From positions 434,001-498,000 of the forward strand of contig NZ_WBOS01000002.1 in assembly GCF_008923245.1 (NCBI RefSeq): a DNA stretch of 64,000 nt, given 5' to 3'. Shown one piece after another: positions 21,311 through 30,090 of this stretch; the first letter of the stretch is position 1; each line of letters opens with the position of its first letter. Under the pieces are notes generated by a model that had not been told where the DNA came from, searched no databases, and saw only the letters and a program-made list of their open reading frames with translations. This stretch comes from Cytobacillus depressus. Its GTDB lineage: Bacteria; Bacillota; Bacilli; Bacillales; Cytobacillaceae. The translations under genes and the position numbers were made by a program.

Positions 21311-22659
21311 AAAAGGAAATAAAGAAGAACGTTCGAGAAACGGCAATGGACTTATTAGAAATGATTGAAAAAAATCAGTCTTACAGCAATTTGCTTCTCA
21401 ACAATTTTATTAATAAAAATAAAATTGATGCTAAAGATATTGGTTTGTTGACAGAATTGACTTATGGAACGTTACAAAGAAAAATGAGTCTTGATTTCTT
21501 TATGGCTCCCTTCCTAAAGGGGAAGAAAAAGATTGAGAGCTGGGTCATACAGTTATTGCGGCTCACACTTTACCAAATGATCTATTTAGATAAAATTCCA
21601 GACCGGGCTGCCATTTATGAGGCTGTTGAAATTGCCAAAAAGCGCGGTCATAAAGGAATTTCAGGTATGGTGAATGGCATTTTGCGCAGCATCCAAAGAG
21701 AAGGGGTACCATCATTTGAAGAAATTGCCGATCCATTGGAAAGACTAGCTACTGAAACAAGTCATCCGGTTTGGCTCGTTCAAAGATGGGCAGACCAACT
21801 AGGATTTGAAAAGACAAAGCAAATGTGCGAGCTTAATTTAACAGCACCGCTACAAACTGCAAGAGTTAACCTGACGAAGACGACAACGGAAGAATGCTTG
21901 GGCTTTTTAGAAGAAGAAGGGTTTCAAGTTGAACAAAGTCCTGTCATAAAGGAAGCAATCAAGTGTTACCGTGGAAACCTAGCCAATTCTAAAGCCTTTA
22001 AGGCTGGACTGATAACGATTCAAGATGAAAGTTCTATGCTTGTTGCCTATGCATTAAATATTGCCGAAAATGATAAGATACTTGATGCGTGTGCAGCACC
22101 AGGCGGGAAATCTACCCATATTGCAGAAAAGCTTGCAAAAACAGGTCAGGTCATTTCTCTTGATTTGCATGAACATAAAGTAAAGCTTATTAAGGAAAAT
22201 GCGAACAGATTAGCATTAACAAATATAGAAGCAGCGGCTCTTGACAGCAGAAAAGTTCAGGAGCAATTTTCTAAAGAATCATTTGATCATATTTTATTAG
22301 ATGCACCATGTTCAGGCCTTGGCGTCATGAGAAGGAAGCCAGATATGAAATATACAAAAAAGGAAGAAGATATTAATCATCTGGCAAATGTGCAGAGAAA
22401 CTTATTACAAGCTGTTGCCCCTTTATTGAAAAAAGGTGGTAATCTAGTTTATAGTACTTGTACGGTTGACATGGAAGAAAATCAACATGTCGTCTCATCA
22501 TTTTTAAAAGAAAATGCGGACTTCGAAGGTGATTTTCTAATGAAGGAGCGGATGCCTGAAGCGATCCGCCCGCTCATTACAGGATTTCAGCTTCAAATTT
22601 TGCCGCAAGATTTTGGATCGGATGGGTTTTTTATCGCCTGTCTAAGAAAGAAGGTTTAA
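21307..22659 (+). CDS. rsmB: 16S rRNA (cytosine-967-C5)-methyltransferase
   Basis: RsmB methylates a cytosine in 16S rRNA using S-adenosylmethionine. The N-terminal NusB-like domain covers about residues 1-140. The SAM-binding motif [17 protein letters not shown] lies near residue 260, and the two catalytic cysteine motifs are DAPCSGLG and YSTCTV. Its 450 residues match the family. It starts with ATG overlapping the fmt stop and is followed by rlmN after four bases. Confidence 0.95.
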   Translation: MKKEIKKNVRETAMDLLEMIEKNQSYSNLLLNNFINKNKIDAKDIGLLTELTYGTLQRKMSLDFFMAPFLKGKKKIESWVIQLLRLTLYQMIYLDKIPDRAAIYEAVEIAKKRGHKGISGMVNGILRSIQREGVPSFEEIADPLERLATETSHPVWLVQRWADQLGFEKTKQMCELNLTAPLQTARVNLTKTTTEECLGFLEEEGFQVEQSPVIKEAIKCYRGNLANSKAFKAGLITIQDESSMLVAYALNIAENDKILDACAAPGGKSTHIAEKLAKTGQVISLDLHEHKVKLIKENANRLALTNIEAAALDSRKVQEQFSKESFDHILLDAPCSGLGVMRRKPDMKYTKKEEDINHLANVQRNLLQAVAPLLKKGGNLVYSTCTVDMEENQHVVSSFLKENADFEGDFLMKERMPEAIRPLITGFQLQILPQDFGSDGFFIACLRKKV

Positions 22660-22663
22660 TATA

Positions 22664-23749
22664 TTGGAACAAGCAACTACTAACAAGGAAATAAACATAG
22701 AACAAAAGCCGTCCATTTATTCTGTACAGCTTCATGAGTTGAAAGACTGGTTAAAAGAAAACAATGAAAAGGCGTTTCGTGCGGAGCAAATCTTTGATTG
22801 GCTTTATACGAAACGAGTGACATCCTTTGATGAAATGTCGAATTTATCAAAAGGATTACGCGAAAGATTAGCGAATTCTTTTACTTTAACAACATTGAAA
22901 ACAATCATTCAACAGGAATCGTCAGACGGCACAATCAAGTTTCTATTTGAACTGCATGATGGTTATTCGATTGAAACAGTTCTTATGAGACATGATTACG
23001 GGAATTCTGTTTGTGTTACGACTCAAGTTGGATGTCGAATTGGCTGTACATTCTGCGCTTCCACTTTAGGCGGATTAAAGCGTAATCTAGAGGCAGGAGA
23101 AATTGTTGCTCAAGTCGTAAAAGTACAGCAGGCACTAGATGAAACAGAAGAACGCGTCAGCTCCATCGTTATTATGGGAATTGGCGAGCCATTTGATAAT
23201 TATGACCAAATGCTATCGTTTTTGAAAATAGTTAATCATGATAAAGGATTAAATATTGGTGCCCGTCATATTACCGTTTCCACAAGCGGGATCATTCCAA
23301 AAATTTATAAATTTGCCGATGAAAATATGCAAATCAATTTTGCCCTTTCCCTTCATGCACCGAATTCGGAGCTTAGAAGCCGACTTATGCCAATTAACCG
23401 GGCATATAAATTGCCGGATTTAATGGAAGCGATTCGGTATTATGTGAATAAAACGGGCAGACGTGTAAGCTTTGAGTATGGACTATTTGGTGGGGTAAAT
23501 GACCAAGTCGAGCATGCAGAAGAGCTAGCAAGATTAGTTAAAGGAATAAAGTGTCATGTCAACTTAATTCCCGTAAACTACGTCCCAGAAAGAGACTATG
23601 TAAGAACTCCGAAGGAACAAATTTTTAATTTTGAAAAAACATTAAAAAATCAAGGTGTAAACGTTACGATTCGCAGAGAGCAAGGTCATGATATTGATGC
23701 AGCATGTGGACAACTTCGTGCGAAGGAGCGAAAAGAGGAGACGAGGTGA
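22664..23749 (+). CDS. rlmN: Dual-specificity 23S rRNA/tRNA adenine-C2 methyltransferase RlmN
   Basis: This radical-SAM enzyme methylates A2503 of 23S rRNA and A37 of some tRNAs. The iron-sulfur motif CRIGCTFC gives the CxxxCxxC pattern near residue 124, GIGEPFDNY is the SAM-binding segment, and the C-terminal [10 protein letters not shown] contains the methyl-carrying cysteine. The start is a TTG at 22664 with AAGAAGG upstream in the rsmB tail. The gene ends five bases before the stp start. Confidence 0.95.
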   Translation: MEQATTNKEINIEQKPSIYSVQLHELKDWLKENNEKAFRAEQIFDWLYTKRVTSFDEMSNLSKGLRERLANSFTLTTLKTIIQQESSDGTIKFLFELHDGYSIETVLMRHDYGNSVCVTTQVGCRIGCTFCASTLGGLKRNLEAGEIVAQVVKVQQALDETEERVSSIVIMGIGEPFDNYDQMLSFLKIVNHDKGLNIGARHITVSTSGIIPKIYKFADENMQINFALSLHAPNSELRSRLMPINRAYKLPDLMEAIRYYVNKTGRRVSFEYGLFGGVNDQVEHAEELARLVKGIKCHVNLIPVNYVPERDYVRTPKEQIFNFEKTLKNQGVNVTIRREQGHDIDAACGQLRAKERKEETR

Positions 23750-23753
23750 CGAG

Positions 23754-24509
23754 ATGAAGGCTGTTTTTAAGACAGACCGAGGCAGAGTTCGTCAGCATAA
23801 TGAAGATAGCGGCGGTTTTTTTCTTAACCAAAGCGGTCAACGCCTTGCCATCGTAGCAGATGGCATGGGCGGTCATCGTGCTGGGGATGTTGCAAGTGAA
23901 ATGGCTTTGACTAATTTGCAGAAGCTATGGGGAGACACAACTGTAATTTCAACGGCTGACGAGGCTGAAGAATGGCTGAAAGTAAGTATTGAAAAAGGAA
24001 ATACAGAGATTTACGAGCATGCACAAAAAAGCTCTGAATGTGAAGGCATGGGGACAACACTTGTCGCCGCTATTTGCACGAATCATTTTGCAACGATTGC
24101 CAATATTGGTGATAGCCGCTGTTATATAATGAACGATACCGGTTTTCAGCAATTAACAGACGATCATTCACTCGTAAATGAACTAGTCCGTTCTGGTCAA
24201 ATTTCCAAAGAAGATGCTGAACATCATCCGATGAAAAATGTTGTTTTAAGAGCACTCGGAACTGAAAAAACAGTGAAAATAGATATTAAGACAATTATGT
24301 TTGAAGAGGAAGATCTCCTCTTGTTATGTTCGGATGGCCTTTCTAATAAAGTGACAGAAAAAGAGATGATCCAAACTCTAAAAAGCAAGCAAAGTTTAGA
24401 AGAAAAAGCTGTTTCGTTAATAGATTCAGCCAATAATCTTGGCGGGGAAGATAACATTACGTTAGTCATTGTTGAGTTTTTGGATAGTGAGTCTGGTGAA
24501 ACCTCATGA
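23754..24509 (+). CDS. stp: PP2C-type Ser/Thr protein phosphatase
   Basis: This 251-residue metal-dependent phosphatase (B. subtilis PrpC) removes phosphates placed by PrkC. PP2C motifs are complete: RQHNEDSGG near the start, VADGMGGHRAGD with the metal-binding aspartate, GMGTTLVAA, IGDSRCY, LLCSDGLSN and GGEDNITLV. The start ATG 23754 follows GAGGTGACGAG; a longer frame from 23688 lies inside rlmN and is rejected. The stop overlaps prkC, so kinase and phosphatase are made together. Confidence 0.96.
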   Translation: MKAVFKTDRGRVRQHNEDSGGFFLNQSGQRLAIVADGMGGHRAGDVASEMALTNLQKLWGDTTVISTADEAEEWLKVSIEKGNTEIYEHAQKSSECEGMGTTLVAAICTNHFATIANIGDSRCYIMNDTGFQQLTDDHSLVNELVRSGQISKEDAEHHPMKNVVLRALGTEKTVKIDIKTIMFEEEDLLLLCSDGLSNKVTEKEMIQTLKSKQSLEEKAVSLIDSANNLGGEDNITLVIVEFLDSESGETS

Positions 24510-26497
24510 TGATTGGAAAAAGAATAAGCGGAAGGTATAAAATTCTTGAAATCATCGGCGGGGGCGGAATGGCTAATGTGTATTTAGCCCATGATATGAT
24601 TCTTGATCGCGATGTAGCTGTTAAAATGCTTCGTCTCGATTTTGCAAATGATGAAGAATTTATTCGTCGTTTTCACCGAGAGGCCCAATCAGCAACTAGT
24701 CTAGCTCATCCGAATATTGTTAGTATTTATGATGTAGGGGAAGAAGATTCACTTTATTATATTGTCATGGAATATGTCGATGGACAAACATTAAAGCAAT
24801 ACATACAGCAAAACAGTCCGGTTCGAGTGGAAAAAGTAATTGAGATCATGAAGCAGCTCACATCAGCTATAGCACATGCTCATCAAAATCATATCGTTCA
24901 CCGGGATATTAAGCCCCAAAATATATTAATAGACAGGCATGGAAATGTAAAAATCACCGATTTTGGCATTGCTATGGCTTTAAGTGCAACTAGTATTACA
25001 CAAACAAACTCAGTAATGGGATCGGTTCATTATTTGTCGCCGGAACAGGCAAGGGGCGGCATGGCTAATCACAAGTCTGATATTTATTCCCTCGGCATTG
25101 TGATGTTTGAAATGTTAACGGGGAGACTGCCATTTTCAGGGGAATCTGCCATCTCAATTGCATTAAAGCATCTGCAATCTGAAACACCATCATTAAGAAG
25201 ATGGAATCCATCCATACCGCAAAGTGTGGAAAACATTGTTTTAAAGGCAACAGCAAAAGATCCGTTTAACCGTTTTGAAACAGTTGAAGAAATGGAAGAA
25301 GATTTAAGCTCATCTTTAGATCCAGATCGCTTAGATGAAGCAAAGTTTAATATTCCAATTGATAATGATGCAACGAAGGCGATTCCAATTATTACAGATG
25401 AAGCTTCATATCCGAGCCATGATGAGACTGTTGTCCATGGTAAAGAATCAAAACCCGTAAATAATATCGGAGAGGTCAATCCGAAAAAGCAGGATAAGAA
25501 AAAGAAAGAAAAGAAAAAGAAGGAAAAGAAAAAGCGAAAAAAATGGCCAATCGTTTTAATTTCTACTTTTTTTGGTCTTCTTATATTAGCAATACTTGTG
25601 GTCTTTGTTCTGCCAGGGTTATTATCAACAAAAGATGTTACAGTTCCTGATTTAACCGGAGAAGAAATTGAAAAGGCCAAAGCTGAATTAGAATCAGCTG
25701 GGTTCAAAATTAATGTAACCAACCGCATAAACGATGAAGAAATTGCTGAAGGGCTAGTCATTAAAACTGAGCCAAAGGCTGGAAAAGCCGTGAAGAAAGG
25801 CACATCCATTGATATTTATGAAAGCTTAGGAAAAGAAAAGTTTGAATTAGCAGACTATACAGGCCGTCCATATGATGAGGTTGTACGATTATTAGATCGC
25901 GAAAACTTTAAATTTATTACGAAAAATGATGAATATGACGAGAGTAATCCTGCTGGTACGATAACAAAACAAAACCTCTTAGAAGGAGAATCAGTTGTTC
26001 CAGAAGAGGAGGAACTCATATTTACCGTAAGTAAAGGGCCAGCACCAATTAAATTAAAGGATTTAAGGGAGTATAACAAAAAAGCATTACAGGAGTATGA
26101 AGAATCAACTGGTTTGAATATTATCACATCAGAGGATTATTCAGATAATGTGTTAGAAGGGCATGTAATTTCCCAAGACCCTGCTCCGGGATCGGAAGTT
26201 TCAAAAGGAAGTAATGTAAAGGTAGTGCTTTCAAAAGGGAAAAAGGCCATTCCTCCGAAGACTAAGATGATAGAAGTCATGGTTCCATATGAACCTGCGG
26301 AAGAAGGTCAGCCACAGGAGGTTCAAATTTATATTCAGGACATGAATCATGTAATTGATGATCCTGAAATCATCGATTATATTACGGAAAATAAGACGTT
26401 CCGGTTTGAATTAATGATTGCACATGGTGAGCATGCTATATACCAGATTATAAGAGATGGTAGGATCTTTGATCAGCAGGCAGTTCCATTTGAATAA
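24506..26497 (+). CDS. prkC: Membrane Ser/Thr protein kinase with PASTA repeats (PrkC)
   Basis: PrkC senses peptidoglycan fragments and phosphorylates translation, cell-wall and germination targets. The kinase domain (about 11-275) has the glycine loop GGGGMANVY, the catalytic Lys 40, IVHRDIKPQN near 132 and TDFGIAMAL. A lysine-rich juxtamembrane stretch precedes one membrane segment at about 347-371. Outside the membrane are three PASTA repeats (about 375-590), then a C-terminal domain as in B. subtilis PrkC. ATG 24506 and the next ATG are equally possible starts. The juxtamembrane run, mostly Lys with Glu, is unusually long. Confidence 0.96.
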   Translation: MMIGKRISGRYKILEIIGGGGMANVYLAHDMILDRDVAVKMLRLDFANDEEFIRRFHREAQSATSLAHPNIVSIYDVGEEDSLYYIVMEYVDGQTLKQYIQQNSPVRVEKVIEIMKQLTSAIAHAHQNHIVHRDIKPQNILIDRHGNVKITDFGIAMALSATSITQTNSVMGSVHYLSPEQARGGMANHKSDIYSLGIVMFEMLTGRLPFSGESAISIALKHLQSETPSLRRWNPSIPQSVENIVLKATAKDPFNRFETVEEMEEDLSSSLDPDRLDEAKFNIPIDNDATKAIPIITDEASYPSHDETVVHGKESKPVNNIGEVNPKKQDKKKKEKKKKEKKKRKKWPIVLISTFFGLLILAILVVFVLPGLLSTKDVTVPDLTGEEIEKAKAELESAGFKINVTNRINDEEIAEGLVIKTEPKAGKAVKKGTSIDIYESLGKEKFELADYTGRPYDEVVRLLDRENFKFITKNDEYDESNPAGTITKQNLLEGESVVPEEEELIFTVSKGPAPIKLKDLREYNKKALQEYEESTGLNIITSEDYSDNVLEGHVISQDPAPGSEVSKGSNVKVVLSKGKKAIPPKTKMIEVMVPYEPAEEGQPQEVQIYIQDMNHVIDDPEIIDYITENKTFRFELMIAHGEHAIYQIIRDGRIFDQQAVPFE

Positions 26498-26548
26498 TCA
26501 TTAAGTAAGGATCGTGTAAACTATAAAATAAAGGCAAGGAGTGTGGCT

Positions 26549-27430
26549 ATGCCTGAGGGCAAAATCATAAAGGCATTAAGCGGTTTTTATTATGTTTTAA
26601 GCGGAAATGAAACTGTGCAATGCCGTGGACGAGGAGTGTTTCGCAAGAATAAAGTGACTCCTCTAGTCGGTGACGAGGTTGTATTTCAAGCAGAAAATGA
26701 TAAAGAAGGCTATATTTTAGAAGTAAAAGAGCGAAAAAATGAGCTTATCAGACCGCCGATCGCAAATGTAGATCAGTCCATCCTTGTATTTTCGGCAGTT
26801 GAGCCAAGCTTTAGTACAGCACTTTTAGACCGGTTTCTCGTATTGGTGGAATATAATCAAATAAAACCAATTATTTGTATTACGAAAATGGACTTAACGA
26901 ATAGTGAACAATATGATGATATACAATCATATGCAAATGATTATCGACAAGCAGGCTATGAAGTCCTATTAACTTCTTCGGAAACGGAGGAAGGGATTAA
27001 AGATTTGTATCCATTTTTAGAAGGCGAAATCTCAGTGTTTGCCGGACAATCAGGGGTCGGAAAATCATCACTGCTAAATGTATTAAGACCGGATTTAGAA
27101 TTGCGGACAAATGATATTTCTACACATTTAGGTAGAGGCAAGCATACGACAAGACATGTTGAGCTAATAAAAGTGGGCGACGGACTTGTTGCAGATACGC
27201 CTGGCTTTAGCTCACTTGAATTTACCGATATTGAGATGGAAGATTTAAATTTCTGTTTTCCCGAGATTCAACAAAAAAGCGAGGAATGTAAATTTAGAGG
27301 CTGTCTCCATTTAGCTGAGCCAAAATGTGCGGTAAAACTAGCAACTGAGAATAAAGAAATACCTGTTTATAGGTATGAGCATTATATTACTTTTTTACAG
27401 GAAATTAAAGAGAGAAAGCCGAGGTACTAG
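26549..27430 (+). CDS. rsgA: Ribosome small-subunit GTPase RsgA
   Basis: RsgA is a circularly permuted GTPase that checks late assembly of the 30S subunit. An N-terminal OB fold (about 1-70) is followed by the G4 motif TKMD near residue 112 and then the G1 P-loop GQSGVGKSS near 166 and G3 DTPGF, which shows the permuted order. A C-terminal zinc knuckle holds [14 protein letters not shown]. The start is ATG 26549 ([12 protein letters not shown]), eight bases after CAAGGAG; a GTG six bases earlier has poor spacing. The gene lies directly before rpe. Confidence 0.95.
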   Translation: MPEGKIIKALSGFYYVLSGNETVQCRGRGVFRKNKVTPLVGDEVVFQAENDKEGYILEVKERKNELIRPPIANVDQSILVFSAVEPSFSTALLDRFLVLVEYNQIKPIICITKMDLTNSEQYDDIQSYANDYRQAGYEVLLTSSETEEGIKDLYPFLEGEISVFAGQSGVGKSSLLNVLRPDLELRTNDISTHLGRGKHTTRHVELIKVGDGLVADTPGFSSLEFTDIEMEDLNFCFPEIQQKSEECKFRGCLHLAEPKCAVKLATENKEIPVYRYEHYITFLQEIKERKPRY

Positions 27431-27432
27431 CA

Positions 27433-28083
27433 ATGGTGAAAGTAGCACCTTCGATATTATCAGCCGATTTTTCTAAACTGGGTGAGGAAATAAAAGATGT
27501 TGAAAGAGGAGGAGCCGATTATATTCATGTCGATGTGATGGATGGGCATTTTGTCCCTAATATTACAATTGGTCCACTTATCGTCGAGGCAATCAGACCG
27601 GTTACAGATCTTCCTTTAGATGTTCATTTAATGATTGAGAATCCCGATCAATATATTGAGGCATTTGTTAAAGCCGGTGCCGATTATATAACGGTTCACG
27701 TAGAAGCATGCCGTCATTTGCACCGAACAGTTCATTATATTAAATCATTTGGCATTAAGGCTGGAGTAGTTCTTAATCCGGCAACTCCGGTAAGTGCCAT
27801 TGAACATATTATTGAAGATGTAGATATGGTCCTTCTTATGACGGTGAATCCGGGCTTCGGTGGACAAAAGTTCATATCATCTGTCCTGCCGAAGATTTCC
27901 GCAGTCAAAAAAATGGCAGATGAAAAAGGATTAAATATTGAAATTGAAGTAGATGGCGGCGTAAATGTTGAAACAGCCAAGCTTTGTATCGAAGCAGGTG
28001 CAAATGTGCTTGTTGCAGGCTCTGCTGTGTATAATGAAAAAGATCGCGGAAAAGCAATTGCCGCAATAAAAGGAAATCTTTAA
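27433..28083 (+). CDS. rpe: Ribulose-phosphate 3-epimerase
   Basis: Rpe interconverts ribulose 5-phosphate and xylulose 5-phosphate in the pentose phosphate pathway. It is a 216-residue TIM barrel with APSILSADF at the start, [12 protein letters not shown] with metal-site residues, [19 protein letters not shown] and the C-terminal phosphate site VDGGVN and VAGSAVYN. It begins two bases after the rsgA stop. A terminator and palindromic repeat copy C follow. Confidence 0.96.
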   Translation: MVKVAPSILSADFSKLGEEIKDVERGGADYIHVDVMDGHFVPNITIGPLIVEAIRPVTDLPLDVHLMIENPDQYIEAFVKAGADYITVHVEACRHLHRTVHYIKSFGIKAGVVLNPATPVSAIEHIIEDVDMVLLMTVNPGFGGQKFISSVLPKISAVKKMADEKGLNIEIEVDGGVNVETAKLCIEAGANVLVAGSAVYNEKDRGKAIAAIKGNL

Positions 28084-28090
28084 TTATCTA

Positions 28091-28127
28091 AAAAGGGCTG
28101 ACTCATTTCAAAAGGGTCAGCCTTTTG
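28091..28127 (+). terminator. Terminator after rpe
   Basis: Arms around GGCTGAC (from about 28096) and GTCAGCC (to about 28122) with flanking A and T runs form an intrinsic terminator directly after the rpe stop. Confidence 0.75.
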
Positions 28128-28128
28128 T

Positions 28129-28256
28129 CTAGCTTCAGCGCCTACCCCCACGAGGTCACAAGCCAATTGGCCCAGAAAGGTAAAGTACACCTTTCAGGGC
28201 CAATCGTCTTGTGCTTGTCGGGGGTGACCAAGGCGCTTACGCTTTTCTAATTTAAA
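28129..28256. repeat. Dispersed imperfect palindrome, copy C
   Basis: The element begins CTAGCTTCAGCGCCTACCCC, continues with CGAGGTCACAAGCCAATTGG, has central arms CCCAGAAAGGTA and TACACCTTTCAGGG, and ends CTTGTGCTTGTCGGGGGTGA then AAGGCGCTTACGCTTTTC. It is the reverse-orientation counterpart of copy B and lies between rpe and thiN, next to the thiN ribosome site. Confidence 0.8.
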
Positions 28257-28269
28257 ATAGGTGGTTACT

Positions 28270-28917
28270 ATGAATATTAATATTCTTGGAGGCGGACCAG
28301 TTGAGTTGCTGCCAAATTTAAATAAGTTTAATCATGATGATAATATTTGGGTGGGGGTGGATCGAGGAGTTTTTACACTTATAACGAAGGGCATCCTACC
28401 AGCGATTGCCTTTGGTGATTTTGACTCTGTATCGCAGACGGAAATGGCAGTGATTGAGGAAAACACACGCAAAATAAGGCAGTATAGGCCAGAAAAAGAT
28501 GAGACAGATATGGAGTTAGCTTTAAACTGGGCCATTGACCAAAACCCAAAATTGATTCGGATATTTGGTGCAACTGGCGGAAGACTGGACCATTTTTTTG
28601 CCAACATCCAGCTTCTCATTAACCCGACTTTGCATAAAAAGGATATTCAAATTGAAATGATTGATCAGCGAAATATTGTCTTCGTGAAAGGACCTGGTAC
28701 GTATTCAATTAAGAAAACTCAAGAACTTAAATATGTTTCGTTCCTTCCAATTACCCTTGAAGTCAGTGATCTTACGCTTAAAGGGTTTAAGTATCCATTA
28801 AAAGATAAGCATATTCCAATGGGTTCAACGCTATGTATTAGTAATGAACTTATTAGCGATAATGGGAATTTTTCATTTTCGAAAGGCATAATAATGGTTG
28901 TAAGAAGTAATGATTAA
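28270..28917 (+). CDS. thiN: Thiamine pyrophosphokinase
   Basis: ThiN converts thiamine to thiamine pyrophosphate. Recognisable motifs are AFGDFDSVS near residue 55, the DETDMELALNWA segment near 80, and ATGGRLDHFFANIQLL near 105, with an IPMGSTLCISNEL segment at the C-terminal end. The start is ATG 28270 after ATAGGTGG; a GTG nine bases earlier lies inside that site. The gene follows repeat copy C and precedes spoVM. Length of 215 residues is normal. Confidence 0.93.
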   Translation: MNINILGGGPVELLPNLNKFNHDDNIWVGVDRGVFTLITKGILPAIAFGDFDSVSQTEMAVIEENTRKIRQYRPEKDETDMELALNWAIDQNPKLIRIFGATGGRLDHFFANIQLLINPTLHKKDIQIEMIDQRNIVFVKGPGTYSIKKTQELKYVSFLPITLEVSDLTLKGFKYPLKDKHIPMGSTLCISNELISDNGNFSFSKGIIMVVRSND

Positions 28918-29014
28918 GATGAAAAATTATTAGTACTTATCTTTTTTATTTGAATAAGATGATAATGGTGAAGGATAAGATGTCTGTGTAAGATCGTGAG
29001 GAGGGACGCGTGAT

Positions 29015-29095
29015 ATGAGATTTTATACAATTAAACTGCCAAGGTTTTTAGGTGGGCTCGTACGTGCAATGTTAGGAACCTTCAAGAAAGACTAA
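29015..29095 (+). CDS. spoVM: Stage V sporulation protein M (26 residues)
   Basis: This small amphipathic helix recognises the positive curvature of the forespore membrane and anchors the coat protein SpoIVA. The translation contains FYTIKLP, the proline that breaks the helix, FLGG and VRAMLG, and ends FKKD; it differs from B. subtilis SpoVM only by conservative changes. ATG 29015 follows GAGGAGGG. It sits in the conserved place between thiN and rpmB. In B. subtilis it is transcribed by a mother-cell sigma factor; I could not assign a promoter here. Confidence 0.96.
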   Translation: MRFYTIKLPRFLGGLVRAMLGTFKKD

Positions 29096-29118
29096 ATAAC
29101 AAGTAAGTGAAATGAAGG

Positions 29119-29140
29119 AGCACCTAATTAAAGGTGCTTT
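29119..29140 (+). terminator. Probable terminator after spoVM
   Basis: A seven-base stem AGCACCT / AGGTGCT with a short AT loop is followed by TTTAT. It is a modest terminator. Confidence 0.55.
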
Positions 29141-29148
29141 ATTGGATT

Positions 29149-29178
29149 AAAAAAAGACATCCTAAATTTCGGATGTCT
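29149..29178 (-). terminator. Terminator of rpmB
   Basis: On the - strand, the stem AGACATCC / GGATGTCT is followed by a run of seven T. The same hairpin may work weakly on the + strand, where a shorter T-run follows. Confidence 0.8.
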
Positions 29179-29186
29179 CATTTTTT

Positions 29187-29234
29187 GTTTAGCTTTGGCG
29201 CCTAGAAGTTAACTAAGTCGCCGAAGCTTTTTTT
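29187..29234. repeat. Miniature version of the dispersed palindrome
   Basis: Arms AGCTTTGGCG (29191-29200) and CGCCGAAGCT (29219-29228) match at nine of ten positions and are followed on the + strand by seven T. The first arm resembles the outer end of copy C (AGCTTCAGCGCCTA), but the centre of the large element is missing. It could end + strand transcripts facing rpmB. Confidence 0.6.
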
Positions 29235-29236
29235 AG

Positions 29237-29425
29237 TTAAACGCGTTCAACCTTACCGGATTTAAGCGCTCTTGTAGATACCCAAACACGTTTTGGCTTA
29301 CCGTCTACAAGAATACGTACTTTTTGAAGGTTTGCACCCCATGTACGCTTGTTAGCGTTCATCGCATGGGAACGTGCATTACCTGTAGTTGTTTTTCTAC
29401 CAGTGATTACACATTTGCGTGGCAT
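29237..29425 (-). CDS. rpmB: 50S ribosomal protein L28
   Basis: L28 is a 62-residue protein of the large ribosomal subunit. The sequence begins [13 protein letters not shown] and contains [18 protein letters not shown] and the C-terminal [11 protein letters not shown]. It has only one cysteine, so it is the zinc-independent type. The start is ATG 29425 after a GGAGGG site on the - strand; a longer frame by seven codons is not supported. It is transcribed away from yloU, as in other bacilli. Confidence 0.97.
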   Translation of the reverse strand: MPRKCVITGRKTTTGNARSHAMNANKRTWGANLQKVRILVDGKPKRVWVSTRALKSGKVERV

Positions 29426-29644
29426 ATTATTTCCCTCCTTACACATAACCTGAAGCTATTTTTCATGCTTTCATTGCCATGTTAGATGACCATTTTTAAT
29501 TTAATGTCTAAAAGAATCTAGGCATTAAAAGATACTTTAATAATTTATCATACAACCCTTGATATTGCAATAGGTGTCTGGCAAGAAAAAATCCTTGACA
29601 TATACTTATGACTATTAAGCTAAAATAATGGGGAGGAGTAGCGC

Positions 29645-29673
29645 TTTCAAAATGTATTTGTATATAGTAAAAT
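29645..29673 (+). promoter_or_regulatory. Possible promoter of yloU-fakA
   Basis: TTTCAA (29645-29650) and TAAAAT (29668-29673) are 17 bases apart and lie 40 bases before the yloU start. A TTGACA at 29595 has no -10 at standard spacing. Confidence 0.45.
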
Positions 29674-29712
29674 GTTTTTTAGAAAGGGAGAATTTCCAAG
29701 GGGGGAATAAAA

Positions 29713-30075
29713 TTGTCCATCGAATTAAAAACGAAATTCGGTCAAATTGATATCTCGAATGAAGTTATCGCAACAATAGCTGGCGGTGCAGCAGTTGATT
29801 GCTATGGAATAGTTGGCATGGCCTCCAAAAACCAATTAAAAGACGGTTTAACAGATATTTTACGGAAAGAGAATTTTACTCGCGGTGTCATTGTTCGCCA
29901 GGAACAAGACGATGTACAAATTGATATGTATATTATTGTTAGCTATGGAACGAAAATATCCGAGATTGCTCACAACGTGCAATCAAAAGTAAAATACATC
30001 CTAGATAAAACTGTTGGACTTAGCACGGACTCGGTAAATATTTACGTTCAAGGGGTTCGTGTGTCGAACCCGTAG
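29713..30075 (+). CDS. yloU: Asp23/DUF322 family protein YloU
   Basis: This is a 120-residue Asp23-family protein of no settled function. It is associated with the cell envelope in relatives and always sits next to the DAK2-domain gene. Typical segments are GQIDISNEVIATIAGGAAVDCYG, VGMASKNQ and VSYGTKISEIAHNVQ, with VQGVRV at the C-terminus. The start is TTG 29713, about seven bases after AAGGGGGG. It is followed by fakA after 15 bases, so the pair forms one transcript. Confidence 0.92.
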   Translation: MSIELKTKFGQIDISNEVIATIAGGAAVDCYGIVGMASKNQLKDGLTDILRKENFTRGVIVRQEQDDVQIDMYIIVSYGTKISEIAHNVQSKVKYILDKTVGLSTDSVNIYVQGVRVSNP

Positions 30076-30090
30076 TGAGGAGGAAGACTT

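Noticed and set aside
25084-25809. A 241-codon frame on the - strand inside prkC
   Set aside because: It is the antisense of the kinase and its Lys/Glu-rich linker (giving a Phe/Ser-rich translation) and has no start signal.
29595-29626. TTGACA and TAAAAT before yloU as a promoter
   Set aside because: The spacing is 20 bases, too long for a sigma-A promoter; a better spaced pair lies at 29645-29673.
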